64,000 bases of DNA from Streptomyces sp. AC1-42W (lineage in GTDB: Bacteria > Actinomycetota > Actinomycetes > Streptomycetales > Streptomycetaceae), in contig NZ_QKWY01000001.1 in assembly GCF_003248355.1 (NCBI RefSeq), positions 1,198,001-1,262,000 of the forward strand. The letters are read 5' to 3'. Both the position numbers and the translations under genes were made by a program. Within the stretch, counting starts at the first letter, position 1; each line of letters opens with the position of its first letter. This document shows positions 1-10,400 of the stretch, piece by piece. Below the pieces are notes generated by a model that saw only the letters and a list, made by a program, of their open reading frames with translations, was not told where the DNA came from and did no database searches.

Positions 1-1
1 C

Positions 2-3000
2 TGCAGCCACTCCGTCGTCGAGGTCGTCACCGACGACATGCCCTTCCTGGTCGACTCCGTCACCAACGAGCTGTCCCGCCAGGGCCGCGGCATCCACGTC
101 GTGATCCACCCGCAGGTCGTCGTCCGCCGCGACGTCACCGGCAAGCTGGTCGAGGTCCTCACCGAGGGCACCGGCCGCGACGGCGGCAAGGGCGCCAAGG
201 ACAAGACAGGACTGCCGCACGACGCCCTCGTGGAGTCCTGGATCCACGTCGAGATCGACCGCGAGACCGACCGCGCCGACCTCAAGCAGATCCAGAACGA
301 CCTGCTGCGCGTCCTGTCCGACGTACGGGAGACCGTCGAGGACTGGGAGAAGATGCGGGACGCGGCGCTGCGCATCGCCGACGACCTGCCCGGCGAACCG
401 CTCGACGACCTGGCCGACGACGAGGTCAACGAGGCGCGGGAGCTGCTGCGCTGGCTCGCCGCCGACCACTTCACCTTCCTCGGCTACCGCGAGTACGAGC
501 TGACGGACACCGACGCGCTGGCCGCCGTCCCCGGCACCGGCCTCGGCATCCTGCGCTCCGACCCGCACCACACCGAGGACGAGGCCCATCCGGTCAGCCC
601 CTCCTTCGACCGGCTGCCCGCCGACGCCCGCGCCAAGGCCCGCGAGCACAAGCTCCTCGTCCTGACCAAGGCCAACAGCCGGGCCACCGTGCACCGCCCC
701 AGCTACCTCGACTACGTCGGCGTGAAGAAGTTCGACGCCGAGGGCAACGTCGTCGGCGAGCGCCGCTTCCTCGGCCTCTTCTCGTCCGCCGCGTACACCG
801 AGTCCGTGCGCCGGGTCCCCGTCATCCGCCGCAAGGTCGCCGAGGTCCTGGAGGGCGCCGGGTTCACCCCCAACAGCCACGACGGCCGCGACCTGCTCCA
901 GATCCTGGAGACCTACCCGCGCGACGAGCTGTTCCAGACCCCCGTCGACCAGCTGCGTTCGGTCGTCACCTCGGTCCTCTACCTCCAGGAGCGCCGCCGG
1001 CTGCGGCTCTACCTGCGCCAGGACGAGTACGGCCGCTACTACTCCGCGATCGTCTACCTGCCGCGCGACCGCTACACCACCGGTGTCCGGCTGCGGCTGA
1101 TCGACATCCTCAAGGAGGAACTGAACGGCACCAGCGTCGACTTCACCGCCTGGAACACCGAATCGATCCTCTCCCGGCTGCACTTCGTCGTCCGCGTCGC
1201 CCCCGGCAGCGAGCTGCTCGGCCTCACGGACGGCGAGGCCGAACGCATCGAGGCCCGGCTCGTCGAGGCCGCCCGCTCCTGGGCGGACGGCTTCCAGGAG
1301 GCGCTGACCGCCGAGTGCGGCGAGGAGCGCGCCGCCGAACTGCTCCGCCAGTACGGGCACTCCTTCCCCGAGGGCTACAAGGCCGACCACTCGGCGCGCG
1401 CCGCGGTGGCCGACATCATCCATCTCGAAGCGCTCAAGCAGCACAGCCGCGACTTCTCGCTCAGCCTCTACGAGCCGGTCGGCGCCGCCCCCGGCGAACG
1501 CCGCTTCAAGATCTACCGCACCGGTGAGCAGGTCTCCCTGTCCGCCGTGCTGCCCGCCCTCCAGCGGCTCGGCGTCGAGGTCGTCGACGAGCGCCCGTAC
1601 GAGCTGCGCTGCGCCGACCGTACGCACGCCTGGATCTACGACTTCGGGCTGCGGATGCCGCAGGCCGCCTCCAACGACGGCTATCTGGCGGACGGCGCCC
1701 GCGAGCGCTTCCAGGACGCCTTCGCCGCCGTATGGACCGGCGAGGCGGAGAACGACGGCTTCAACGCGCTGGTGCTGAGCGCCGGGCTCGACTGGCGGCA
1801 GGCCGTGGTGCTGCGCGCCTACGCGAAGTACTTGCGCCAGGCCGGTTCCACGTTCAGCCAGGACTACATGGAGTCCACCCTCCAGAACAACGTCCACACC
1901 ACCCGGCTGCTCGTCTCGCTCTTCGAGGCCCGCATGTCGCCCGGCCGCCAGGCCGCCGGCACCGAGCTGACCGACGGGCTCCTCGAAGAGCTCGACGGGG
2001 CGCTCGACCAGGTCGCCTCGCTTGACGAGGACCGCATCCTGCGCTCCTTCCTCACCGTCATCAAGGCGACCCTGCGCACCAACTTCTTCCAGAGCGCGAG
2101 CGAGGGAAGCGACAAACGGGGCCAGAGCGCCGACAGCGGCGAGCCGCACGCGTACGTGTCGATGAAGTTCGACCCGCAGTCCATCCCGGACCTGCCCGCG
2201 CCCCGCCCGGCGTTCGAGATCTGGGTCTACTCGCCGCGCGTGGAGGGCGTCCACCTCCGCTTCGGCAAGGTCGCCCGAGGCGGTCTGCGCTGGTCGGACC
2301 GGCGCGAGGACTTCCGTACCGAGATCCTCGGCCTGGTCAAGGCGCAGATGGTGAAGAACACCGTCATCGTGCCGGTCGGCGCCAAGGGCGGCTTCGTCGC
2401 CAAGCAGCTGCCCGACCCCTCGGTGGACCGGGACGCGTGGCTGGCCGAGGGCGTCGCCGCGTACCGCACCTTCATCTCGGCGCTGCTCGACATCACGGAC
2501 AACATGGTGGCCGGCGAGGTCGTGCCGCCCAAGGACGTCGTCCGGCACGACGAGGACGACACCTACCTCGTCGTCGCGGCCGACAAGGGCACCGCGAAGT
2601 TCTCCGACATCGCCAACGAGGTCGCCGTCGCGTACGGCTTCTGGCTCGGGGACGCCTTCGCCTCCGGCGGCTCCGCCGGGTACGACCACAAGGGCATGGG
2701 CATCACCGCCCGCGGCGCCTGGGAGTCCGTCAAGCGGCACTTCCGCGAGCTGGGCCACGACACCCAGACCGAGGACTTCACCGTCGTCGGCGTCGGTGAC
2801 ATGTCCGGTGACGTCTTCGGCAACGGCATGCTGCTCTCCGAGCACATCCGGCTCGTCGCCGCCTTCGACCACCGGCACATCTTCATCGACCCCAACCCGG
2901 ACGCCGCGACCTCCTACGCCGAGCGGCGCCGCCTCTTCGACCTGCCGCGCAGCTCCTGGGCCGACTACGACAAGGAGCTGATCTCCGCGGGCGGCGGCGT

Positions 3001-4687
3001 CCACCCGCGCAGCGCCAAGTCCATCCCGGTCAACGCCCATATGCGCGAGGCGCTCGGCATCGAGGCCGGCGTGAGCAAGCTGACCCCCGCCGAACTGATG
3101 CAGGCCGTCCTCAAGGCCCCCGTCGACCTCGTGTGGAACGGCGGCATCGGCACGTACATCAAGGCCGGCGCCGAGTCGAACGCGGACGTCGGCGACAAGG
3201 CCAACGACCCGATCCGCGTCAACGGCGCCGACCTGCGCGCCAAGGTCGTCGGCGAGGGCGGCAACCTGGGCTGCACCCAGCTCGGCCGCATCGAGTTCGC
3301 CCGCGACGGCGGCCGGATCAACACCGACGCGATCGACAACAGCGCCGGTGTGGACACCTCCGACCACGAGGTGAACATCAAGATCCTGCTCAACGGGCTC
3401 GTGCGGGACGGTGACATGACCGTCAAGCAGCGCAACGCGCTGCTCGCCGAGATGACCGACGAGATCGGCCGCCTGGTGCTGCGCAACAACTACGCGCAGA
3501 ACACCGCCCTCGCCAACTCGATCTCCCAGGCGCCGTCCCTGCTCCACGCCCAGCAGCGCTTCATGCGCCGTCTCGGCCGGGACGGGCACCTCGACCGGGC
3601 GCTGGAGTTCCTGCCCAGCGACCGGCAGATCCGCGAGCTGCTGAGCGCCGGCAAGGGGCTCACCCAGCCGGAGCTGGCCGTGCTGCTCGCGTACACGAAG
3701 ATCACCGCCGCGCAGGAGCTGATCGGGACCAGCCTGCCGGACGACCCGCACCTGCAGAAGCTGCTGCACGCCTACTTCCCGGAGCAGCTCACCGCCCGCT
3801 TCCCGGAGGCGGTCGACGGGCACGCCCTGCGGCGCGAGATCATCACCACGGTGCTGGTCAACGACACCGTCAACAGCGGCGGTTCGACGTTCCTGCACCG
3901 GCTGCGGGAGGAGACCGGCGCCTCCATCGAGGAGATCGTGCGGGCGCAGGTCGCGGCCCGCGAGATCTTCGGCCTCGGTGAGGTGTGGGACGCCGTCGAG
4001 GCCCTCGACAACGAGGTCGCCGCCGATGTGCAGACCCGTATCCGGCTGCACTCGCGGCGGCTCGTCGAGCGCGGTTCGCGCTGGCTGCTGGGCAACCGGC
4101 CGCAGCCGCTGGCCATCGCCGGGACGGTCGACTTCTTCCGCGACGGCGTCGAGCAGGTCTGGGCCGCGCTGCCCAAGATGCTCAGGGGCGCCGACCAGGA
4201 GTGGTACCAGGGCATCCTGGACGAGCTCACCGCCGCCGGGGTCCCGGACGAGCTGGCGCAGCGCGTCGCCGGGTTCTCCTCGGCCTTCCCCGCGCTCGAC
4301 ATCGTGGCGATCGCGGACCGCACCGGCAAGGAGCCGCTGGCCGTCGCCGAGGTGTACTACGACCTCGCGGACCGGCTGGGGATCACCCAGCTGATGGACC
4401 GGATCATCGAGCTGCCGCGCGCGGACCGGTGGCAGTCCATGGCCCGTGCGTCCATCCGCGAGGACCTGTACGCGGCGCACGCGGCGCTCACCGCCGACGT
4501 GTTGAGCGTGGGCAACGGGGCGTCCTCGCCGCAGGAGCGGTTCGACGCGTGGGAGGAGAAGAACGCGGCGATCCTGGCGCGGTCGCGGTCCACGCTGGAG
4601 GAGATCCAGGGGTCGGACGCGTTCGACCTCGCCAACCTGTCGGTGGCGATGCGGACGATGCGGACGCTGCTGCGTACGCACGTCTAG
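2..4687 (+). CDS. NAD-dependent glutamate dehydrogenase, large (about 180 kDa) class, 5' truncated by window edge
   Basis: Oxidises glutamate to 2-oxoglutarate and ammonium with NAD in the cytoplasm. The frame is open from base 2, and the residues before the first in-window ATG (base 38) continue the conserved stretch VVTDDMPFLVDSV, so the true start lies upstream. 1561 residues are visible; the family is roughly 1600-1700. N-terminal regulatory segments are followed by the catalytic core, seen as KVARGGLRWSDR, VGAKGGFV, the MSGDVFGNGM nucleotide-binding segment and FIDPNPD, then a helical C-terminal third. It ends against a strong bidirectional terminator facing the convergent ABC transporter operon. 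No internal damage is seen. Identification is secure; only the start is missing. Confidence 0.96.
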   Translation, partial: CSHSVVEVVTDDMPFLVDSVTNELSRQGRGIHVVIHPQVVVRRDVTGKLVEVLTEGTGRDGGKGAKDKTGLPHDALVESWIHVEIDRETDRADLKQIQNDLLRVLSDVRETVEDWEKMRDAALRIADDLPGEPLDDLADDEVNEARELLRWLAADHFTFLGYREYELTDTDALAAVPGTGLGILRSDPHHTEDEAHPVSPSFDRLPADARAKAREHKLLVLTKANSRATVHRPSYLDYVGVKKFDAEGNVVGERRFLGLFSSAAYTESVRRVPVIRRKVAEVLEGAGFTPNSHDGRDLLQILETYPRDELFQTPVDQLRSVVTSVLYLQERRRLRLYLRQDEYGRYYSAIVYLPRDRYTTGVRLRLIDILKEELNGTSVDFTAWNTESILSRLHFVVRVAPGSELLGLTDGEAERIEARLVEAARSWADGFQEALTAECGEERAAELLRQYGHSFPEGYKADHSARAAVADIIHLEALKQHSRDFSLSLYEPVGAAPGERRFKIYRTGEQVSLSAVLPALQRLGVEVVDERPYELRCADRTHAWIYDFGLRMPQAASNDGYLADGARERFQDAFAAVWTGEAENDGFNALVLSAGLDWRQAVVLRAYAKYLRQAGSTFSQDYMESTLQNNVHTTRLLVSLFEARMSPGRQAAGTELTDGLLEELDGALDQVASLDEDRILRSFLTVIKATLRTNFFQSASEGSDKRGQSADSGEPHAYVSMKFDPQSIPDLPAPRPAFEIWVYSPRVEGVHLRFGKVARGGLRWSDRREDFRTEILGLVKAQMVKNTVIVPVGAKGGFVAKQLPDPSVDRDAWLAEGVAAYRTFISALLDITDNMVAGEVVPPKDVVRHDEDDTYLVVAADKGTAKFSDIANEVAVAYGFWLGDAFASGGSAGYDHKGMGITARGAWESVKRHFRELGHDTQTEDFTVVGVGDMSGDVFGNGMLLSEHIRLVAAFDHRHIFIDPNPDAATSYAERRRLFDLPRSSWADYDKELISAGGGVHPRSAKSIPVNAHMREALGIEAGVSKLTPAELMQAVLKAPVDLVWNGGIGTYIKAGAESNADVGDKANDPIRVNGADLRAKVVGEGGNLGCTQLGRIEFARDGGRINTDAIDNSAGVDTSDHEVNIKILLNGLVRDGDMTVKQRNALLAEMTDEIGRLVLRNNYAQNTALANSISQAPSLLHAQQRFMRRLGRDGHLDRALEFLPSDRQIRELLSAGKGLTQPELAVLLAYTKITAAQELIGTSLPDDPHLQKLLHAYFPEQLTARFPEAVDGHALRREIITTVLVNDTVNSGGSTFLHRLREETGASIEEIVRAQVAAREIFGLGEVWDAVEALDNEVAADVQTRIRLHSRRLVERGSRWLLGNRPQPLAIAGTVDFFRDGVEQVWAALPKMLRGADQEWYQGILDELTAAGVPDELAQRVAGFSSAFPALDIVAIADRTGKEPLAVAEVYYDLADRLGITQLMDRIIELPRADRWQSMARASIREDLYAAHAALTADVLSVGNGASSPQERFDAWEEKNAAILARSRSTLEEIQGSDAFDLANLSVAMRTMRTLLRTHV

Positions 4688-4710
4688 TCGGGAACGGCCG
4701 AAAGCCGAAA

Positions 4711-4744
4711 GGGGCGGTCGCGGGAACATTCCCGCGACCGCCCC
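4711..4744. terminator. Bidirectional terminator between glutamate dehydrogenase and the export ABC operon
   Basis: A 16-bp perfect GC-rich stem (4711-4726 with 4729-4744) and a 2-nt loop separate two convergent genes. It is followed by only a short mixed tail, so it probably works in both directions by stem strength. Confidence 0.8.
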
Positions 4745-4765
4745 CGGCGTTTACCGTGGTAGACC

Positions 4766-5545
4766 TCAGCGTTTGGCGGTGGCCTTCTCGTACTCCCGCA
4801 TGACCTCCTTGGCCGGGCCGTCCATGCGCAGGACGCCGGCCTCCAGCCAGATCGCCCGGTCGCAGGTCTCGGTGATCGACTTGTTGTGGTGGCTCACCAG
4901 GAACACCGTGCCGGCCTGCTCGCGCAGTTCCCGGATGCGGTCCTTGCTGCGCTGCTGGAAGCGGGCGTCGCCGGTGGACAGGGCCTCGTCGATGAGCAGC
5001 ACGTCGTGGTTCTTGGCGGCGGCGATGGAGAAGCGGAGGCGGGCCGCCATGCCGGAGGAGTACGTGCGCATGGGCAGCGTGATGAAGTCGCCCTTGTCGT
5101 TGATGCCGGAGAAGTCGACGATCCCGTCGTAGCGCTCGCGGATCTCCGCGCGGGTCATGCCCATCGCCAGGCCGCCGAGCACGACGTTGCGCTCGCCGGT
5201 CAGATCGCTCATCAGCGCCGCGTTGACGCCGAGCAGCGAGGGCTGGCCGTGGGTGTGGACGCGGCCCCTGGAGGCGGGCAGCAGCCCGGCGATGGCCTTG
5301 AGCAGGGTGGACTTGCCCGAGCCGTTGGAGCCGATCAGCCCGATCGCCTCCCCCTTGTACGCGGCGAAGCTGACGCCCTTGACGGCGTGCACCTCGCGCA
5401 CGCCCGGAGCCTTCCGGCGCGAGGCGATCCGGCTCAGCGCGGAGGTGGCGCTGCCCCGGCCGGTGCGGGCGCCGTTGACCCGGTACGTGATGTGGACGTC
5501 GTCCACGACGACCGTCGGCACCGCGGAATCCATGCGCTCAGCCAC
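4766..5545 (-). CDS. Polysaccharide/teichoic acid export ABC transporter, ATPase subunit (TagH-like)
   Basis: Energises export of a lipid-linked cell-wall polymer across the membrane with the permease encoded just upstream. The 259-residue protein has Walker A GSNGSGKS at residues 72-79, signature SSGMAARL near 163-170 and Walker B LLIDEA near 183-188. The SSGM form of the signature is characteristic of the ABC2-type polysaccharide and teichoic acid exporters. The ATG at 5545 overlaps the end of the permease gene by 8 bp, so the two are translationally coupled. The downstream glycerophosphotransferase-like genes make a wall teichoic or related glycopolymer the likely substrate, which is inference from context. 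Confidence 0.9.
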   Translation of the reverse strand: MAERMDSAVPTVVVDDVHITYRVNGARTGRGSATSALSRIASRRKAPGVREVHAVKGVSFAAYKGEAIGLIGSNGSGKSTLLKAIAGLLPASRGRVHTHGQPSLLGVNAALMSDLTGERNVVLGGLAMGMTRAEIRERYDGIVDFSGINDKGDFITLPMRTYSSGMAARLRFSIAAAKNHDVLLIDEALSTGDARFQQRSKDRIRELREQAGTVFLVSHHNKSITETCDRAIWLEAGVLRMDGPAKEVMREYEKATAKR

Positions 5546-6476
5546 GTCCGTAACTCTCCTCGGCCTTCCAGAAGTACAGGAACCCGCCCGCGCCGCACAG
5601 CAGCGCCCAGCCGGCCGCGACGGCCCAGACGTGCGGGGGCAGCTGGTTCCCGCCGAAGCTGTCGATCAGCGCGAAGCGCACCAGGTCGATGTAGACGGCC
5701 GCCGGATTGAGCTCCAGGGCGAGCTTCACCCAGTGCGGGACCCGGTCCCCGCTCAGCATCGTGTCCATGCTCCACATCACGCCCGAGGCGTACATCCAGG
5801 TGCGCAGGACGAACGGGGTGAGCTGGGCGATGTCCGGGGTGCGGGCGGCGAGCCGGGCCATGACCATCGAGACGCCGGTGTTGAAGACGGCCTGCAGGGC
5901 CAGCGCCGGCACCGCGAGCAGCCAGGCCGGCTGCGGGAACTGGCCGAACGCCAGCAGGATCAGGACCAGCGCGCCCAGCGAGAAGAGCAGTTGCTGCAGC
6001 TGTTGCAGGGCGAGCGCGATGGGCAGCGAGGCGCGCGGGAAGTGGAGCGCCCGGACGAGCCCGATGTTGCCGCTGACGGCGCGGGTGCCGGCGGTGATCG
6101 AGGAGCTGGTGAACGTCCAGATGAACACGCCGGTGACCAGGAAGGGCACGAAGTCCGGTACGCCGTGCTTCGTCTTCATCAGGATGCCGAAGATGAAGTA
6201 GTAGACCGTCGCGTTGAGCAGCGGGGTCATGATCTGCCAGATCTGGCCGAGCTTCGCCTGGCTGTACTGGGCGGTGAGCTTGGCCGTGGCGAACGCCGTG
6301 ATGAAGTGCCGGCGCCCCCACAGCTGTCGTACGTACGCCGGCAGGGAGGGGCGCGCACCGCTCACGGTCAGGCCGTGGCGCGCGGCGAGTTCGGCCAGCT
6401 CGCCGGGGCCGTACACGGGCGGGGCGGTCGGCGGCGGGGTGTCCACCGGGGCCGGGGCTGTTGTCTGGCTCACCAC
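5538..6476 (-). CDS. Polysaccharide/teichoic acid export ABC transporter, permease subunit (TagG-like)
   Basis: This 312-residue membrane protein of the ABC-2 family forms the transport channel for the ATPase that overlaps it. A proline-rich cytoplasmic N-terminus of about 60 residues precedes the LWGRRHFI segment, then six hydrophobic segments. The family motif region around KAKLGQ-like 'QAKLGQIWQIMTPLLNA' is present near residues 80-97. It is the first gene of a leftward two-gene operon. The start at 6476 lies 157 bp from the divergent TetR gene, and the shared spacer carries repeats suited to regulation. Confidence 0.9.
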   Translation of the reverse strand: MVSQTTAPAPVDTPPPTAPPVYGPGELAELAARHGLTVSGARPSLPAYVRQLWGRRHFITAFATAKLTAQYSQAKLGQIWQIMTPLLNATVYYFIFGILMKTKHGVPDFVPFLVTGVFIWTFTSSSITAGTRAVSGNIGLVRALHFPRASLPIALALQQLQQLLFSLGALVLILLAFGQFPQPAWLLAVPALALQAVFNTGVSMVMARLAARTPDIAQLTPFVLRTWMYASGVMWSMDTMLSGDRVPHWVKLALELNPAAVYIDLVRFALIDSFGGNQLPPHVWAVAAGWALLCGAGGFLYFWKAEESYGRG

Positions 6477-6552
6477 GATCGCTTTCGACGGGAGGCGGGC
6501 AGGCGGGGGCGCGGCGTATAGGCGGGGGAGTGCCGCCCAGCGACGGGACGGG

Positions 6553-6627
6553 ACCGTTTCGTCGCAACGCAGAGGTTAGGACGTCACGACGTCGGAACGC
6601 AACCGTTTCGTCGTCGCGGACTATGAT
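6553..6627. promoter_or_regulatory. Divergent control region: two ACCGTTTCGTCG repeats, a palindrome and a TATGAT -10 box
   Basis: ACCGTTTCGTCG occurs at 6553-6564 and again at 6602-6613 in direct orientation, 49 bp apart, flanking the inverted repeat GACGT-N4-ACGTC at 6580-6593. TATGAT at 6622-6627 is placed so that transcription would start at the ATG of the TetR gene (6634), giving a leaderless message. The second repeat lies over the expected -35 region. I infer operator function for the TetR protein on both divergent genes; no binding data exist here. Confidence 0.5.
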
Positions 6628-6633
6628 TCGGCC

Positions 6634-7257
6634 ATGACCACCGACCCCGGAAGCCGCCGCCGAGCCCCGGCGGGAGCCGCCGTCCTGCGCGAGGACGTGA
6701 CCGACGCCATCCGCAGCGCGGTGTTCGCGGAGCTGGCGGCGGTCGGCTTCGCGCGGATGTCCATCGAGGGCATCGCGCGCCGGGCCGGCGTCGGCAAGAC
6801 GGCCGTCTACCGGCGCTGGAAGTCCAAGCTGCACCTGGTGCTGGACCTGGTCTCGGCCGTCGCCGCGCAGGGTCTGCCCGCCCCCGCGACCGGCTCGCTG
6901 CACGGGGACGTGCGCGCCGTGCTCGAACTGGCCGCGTACGCCCTGCGCCACCCGCTCGCCTCCCAGGTCATCCCGGACCTGCTGGTCGAGGCGGCCCGCA
7001 ACCCGGAGATCTCCGACGCCATCAAGGCGGCCCTGCTCGACCCGCGGGAGGGCATCGCCGCCGTGGTCGTCCGGGACGCCGTCGACCGGGGCGAGCTGCC
7101 GCCCGGCAGCGACCCCGACCGGGCCCTGGACCTGATCGTCGGGCCGCTCTACTGGCGGCTCGCGGTGGTCCGCGGCGAGCTGCCGCCGGGGTACCTGGAC
7201 GACCTCGCCGCCTCCGCCGTGACGGCGCTCACCCATGGCCCGACCCCCGGCGAGTGA
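6634..7257 (+). CDS. TetR/AcrR family transcriptional regulator
   Basis: A 207-residue repressor-type protein with an N-terminal helix-turn-helix (GIARRAGVGKTAVYRRWKSK, about residues 47-66) and a C-terminal ligand-binding half resembling the TetR_C_11/16 type (PLYWRLAV). It is divergent from the TagGH-like exporter, with shared repeats between them, so control of the exporter and autoregulation are the likely roles. There is no ribosome-binding site before the ATG, and the -10 box spacing suggests leaderless translation. The ligand is unknown. Confidence 0.88.
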   Translation: MTTDPGSRRRAPAGAAVLREDVTDAIRSAVFAELAAVGFARMSIEGIARRAGVGKTAVYRRWKSKLHLVLDLVSAVAAQGLPAPATGSLHGDVRAVLELAAYALRHPLASQVIPDLLVEAARNPEISDAIKAALLDPREGIAAVVVRDAVDRGELPPGSDPDRALDLIVGPLYWRLAVVRGELPPGYLDDLAASAVTALTHGPTPGE

Positions 7258-7462
7258 AGGCCCGAACGGGTGTGCAAGCGTGTTTTAGGGGGCACCCGTC
7301 GATCGGTTAATCTGGTGGGCGGGCCGCCCACCGGGCCTTCCGGGGTGTGGGCGCGGGGCGAGCACGGTGCAGGCGTAGTCACTCGTTCGGGACCGTAACC
7401 GGTGACCCGCGACCGCCTTCGCGGTTGAGCCCCATGGATAGCCAGGCCCTTGATGAACGGAC

Positions 7463-10400
7463 GTGCTCAACATGCCGCCACGGCTCAGTGTCGTTGTCCC
7501 CGTCTACAACGTGGAACTCTTCCTGACGGACTGCCTGAAGTCCCTCGCGGAGCAGACCATGACCGACCTTGAGGTGGTGATGGTCGACGACGGGTCCACC
7601 GACGGCAGCGCCGCGCTGGCCGAGGAGTTCGCCGCGGGCGACGACCGCTTCAAGCTGGTCCGGCAGAAGAACGGCGGGCTGGGGCACGCCCGTAACACCG
7701 GTTTCCGCAACTCCCACCCCGAGAGCCGCTACCTGGCCTTCTGCGACAGCGACGACATCATCCCGCCGAACGCCTACGAGCTGCTCGTCGAGTCGCTGGA
7801 GGAGACCGGCTCGGACCTGGCCTCCGGCAACGTGCTGCGGCTGCGGGCCGGCGGAAAGCTCGTGCAGTCGCCGATGTTCCGCAAGCCCATGGCCACCACC
7901 CGCAAGCGCACCCACGTCTCGCGCGACCTGGACCTCCTCGGCGACCGCATCGCCTGCAACAAGGTCTTCCGCCGCTCCTTCTGGGACAGGAACGAGTTCG
8001 CCTTCCCGGTCGGCGCGCTGTACGAGGACATCCCCGTCGTGCTGCCCGCCCACTTCCTGGCCGACGCCGTCGACATCGTCAAGGACCCCGTCTACTACTG
8101 GCGCGACCGCCCCGGCTCCATCACCACCAGCCGGGCCGTCGTCCGCGGCATCCACGACCGCGTCGCCCACGTCCAGGGCGTCTCCGAGTTCCTGGCCGCG
8201 AAGCGCACCGCCGCCGACAAGAACCACTACGAGGCCCACGCGCTGGCCAACGACCTCTGGTACTTCATGGAGGTCCTGCCGGACGGCGACCAGGAGTACC
8301 GGGACGCCTTCCTCACGTACACCAACAAGTTCATCGACCAGGTCGACCCCGCGGTCCTCGACGGGCTGCCGCTGCGCCTGCGCGTGATGTGGTACCTGGT
8401 CCGCGAGCACCGCATGGACGAGCTGCTGGCGCTGCTGCTCAGGGAGAAGAGCGAGCCCGGCGCCTTCGAGGTCAGCGGCGTGCGCCGACGCCAGGCCCAC
8501 TACCCGGTGCTCACCCGGCCCGTGCCCGCCCCGGTGCTGCGCGTCGCCGACCGCGACCTGCCGCTCGCCGCCCGGCTGCGCGACGCCCAGTGGCGCGACG
8601 GCAAGCTGTTCCTCAAGGGCTACGCGTACGTGCGCAACCTCCCGGTCACCTCCGGGCCCAGCGAGTTCCGCCTGGGCTGGCTCCGGGCCGGCCGGCGCAA
8701 CGTCGTCCCGCTCCGGCTGCGCCGCGTCGACGAGCCCGAGGCCACCGCCCGCTCCCGCCAGAGCCTGCACGACTACCACCGCTCCGGCTTCGAGACCTCC
8801 GTGGACGCCGCCAAGCTCCGCATCCAGGCCGACAGCGGACCCAAGCAGCTCACCTGGCAGTTCGAGGTCGGCATCGCCCGCAACGGCCTGCTGCGCCGTG
8901 CCTTCCCCTCGGTCCGCGAAGCCTCCGTCGCCCCGCCCGTCCACCGCCCCGACGGCGACCACCGCATCGTCCCCGCCTTCGACGGCGACAAGCTGGTGCT
9001 GCACGCCGAGCGCGTGGACGCCCGGTTCGAGACGCACGCGGGCGACAAGCCCGGCACCGTCACCGTCTCCGGCGTCGTCCGCACCCGCCTGGTCAAGGGC
9101 GAACTGACGCTGCGTCTGACGCACGGCGGCACCAAGACCACCTTCGAGGTGCCCGCCACCGTGGGCTCCGGCGCCGGAGCCGGCTGGAGCCGCTTCACCG
9201 CCGAACTGCCGCTCGCCGCCGTCGAGGAGAACCGCCCCGCCGGCGAGGACGCCCCCAAGAGCGTCTCGTACAGCATCCACCTCGTCGGCAAGGGCCTCAA
9301 GGCCCCGCTCGACGTGCCCGGTTCGGTGCACCCCGGCCGCTACCCGCTCGCCGACGGACCGGACGGCGCCCGCCGCGAACTGGCCCTCGTCACCAGCTCG
9401 CGCGGCAACCTGGTGATCGGCGACCGGCCCGTGCAGCCCGCCGTCGAGCTGGCCAGCTGGACCGAGGACGGCCGGCTGTTCCTGGAGGGCAACTACCCCG
9501 AGGACCCGGAGCACCCGGTCGAGCTGGTCGCGCAGAACAGCGGACACCGCGAGGAGCAGGTCTTCCCGGTCGAGTTCACCGGCCCCGAGGGCGCCCGCCG
9601 CTTCCGCGCCGAGCTGCGGCCCGACGCCGTCGAGGGCCCGGGCGGCGCGCTGCCGCTCGGCGAGGGCAACTGGTACTTCTTCTTCCGGGACAAGGGCGCC
9701 GCCGACGAGAGCGGCGACCGCGCGCTGCGCATCCCCGCCTCCGCCTTCCACACCCTGCCCGCCACCCGCCGGCTGCGCGACCGCGACTACACCCTGGAGC
9801 GCCGCTTCGGCGACCAGCTCCTCGTCGTCTCCGGCTCCGTGCTCACCGCCGCCGAGCGCGGCCCGCGCGCCAAGCGCCTGCTGAGCGAGGCGTACGCCGC
9901 CCAGCGCTCCGAGCCGCTGCGCGCCGCCGCGCTGTACAGCACCTTCGACGGCCGCCAGTACTCCGACTCGCCGCGCGCGGTCTACGAGGAGCTGGTGCGC
10001 CGGGGCACCGAGGTGGAGCACATCTGGGTCGTCCGCGACCAGCAGGCGATCATCCCCGAGGGCGCGACCGTCGTCGAGCACGGCTCGGTCGCCTGGCACG
10101 AGGCGCTGGCCCGCAGCCGCTACATCGTCACCAACACCCAGCTGCCCGAGTGGTTCGCGCGCCGCGAGGACCAGACGGTCGTCCAGACCTGGCACGGCAC
10201 CCCGCTCAAGCGCATCGGCCTGGAACTCGCGGGCACCGCCCAGGCGAACGCCGCGTACATCGCGACCCTCGCCGACCGGGCCAAGCAGTGGAACTTCCTG
10301 GTCTCGCCGAACACGTACTCCACGCCCGTCCTGCGCCGCTCCTTCGGCTTCGAGGGCGAGGTGCTGGAGTGCGGCTACCCGCGCAACGACATCTTCCACG

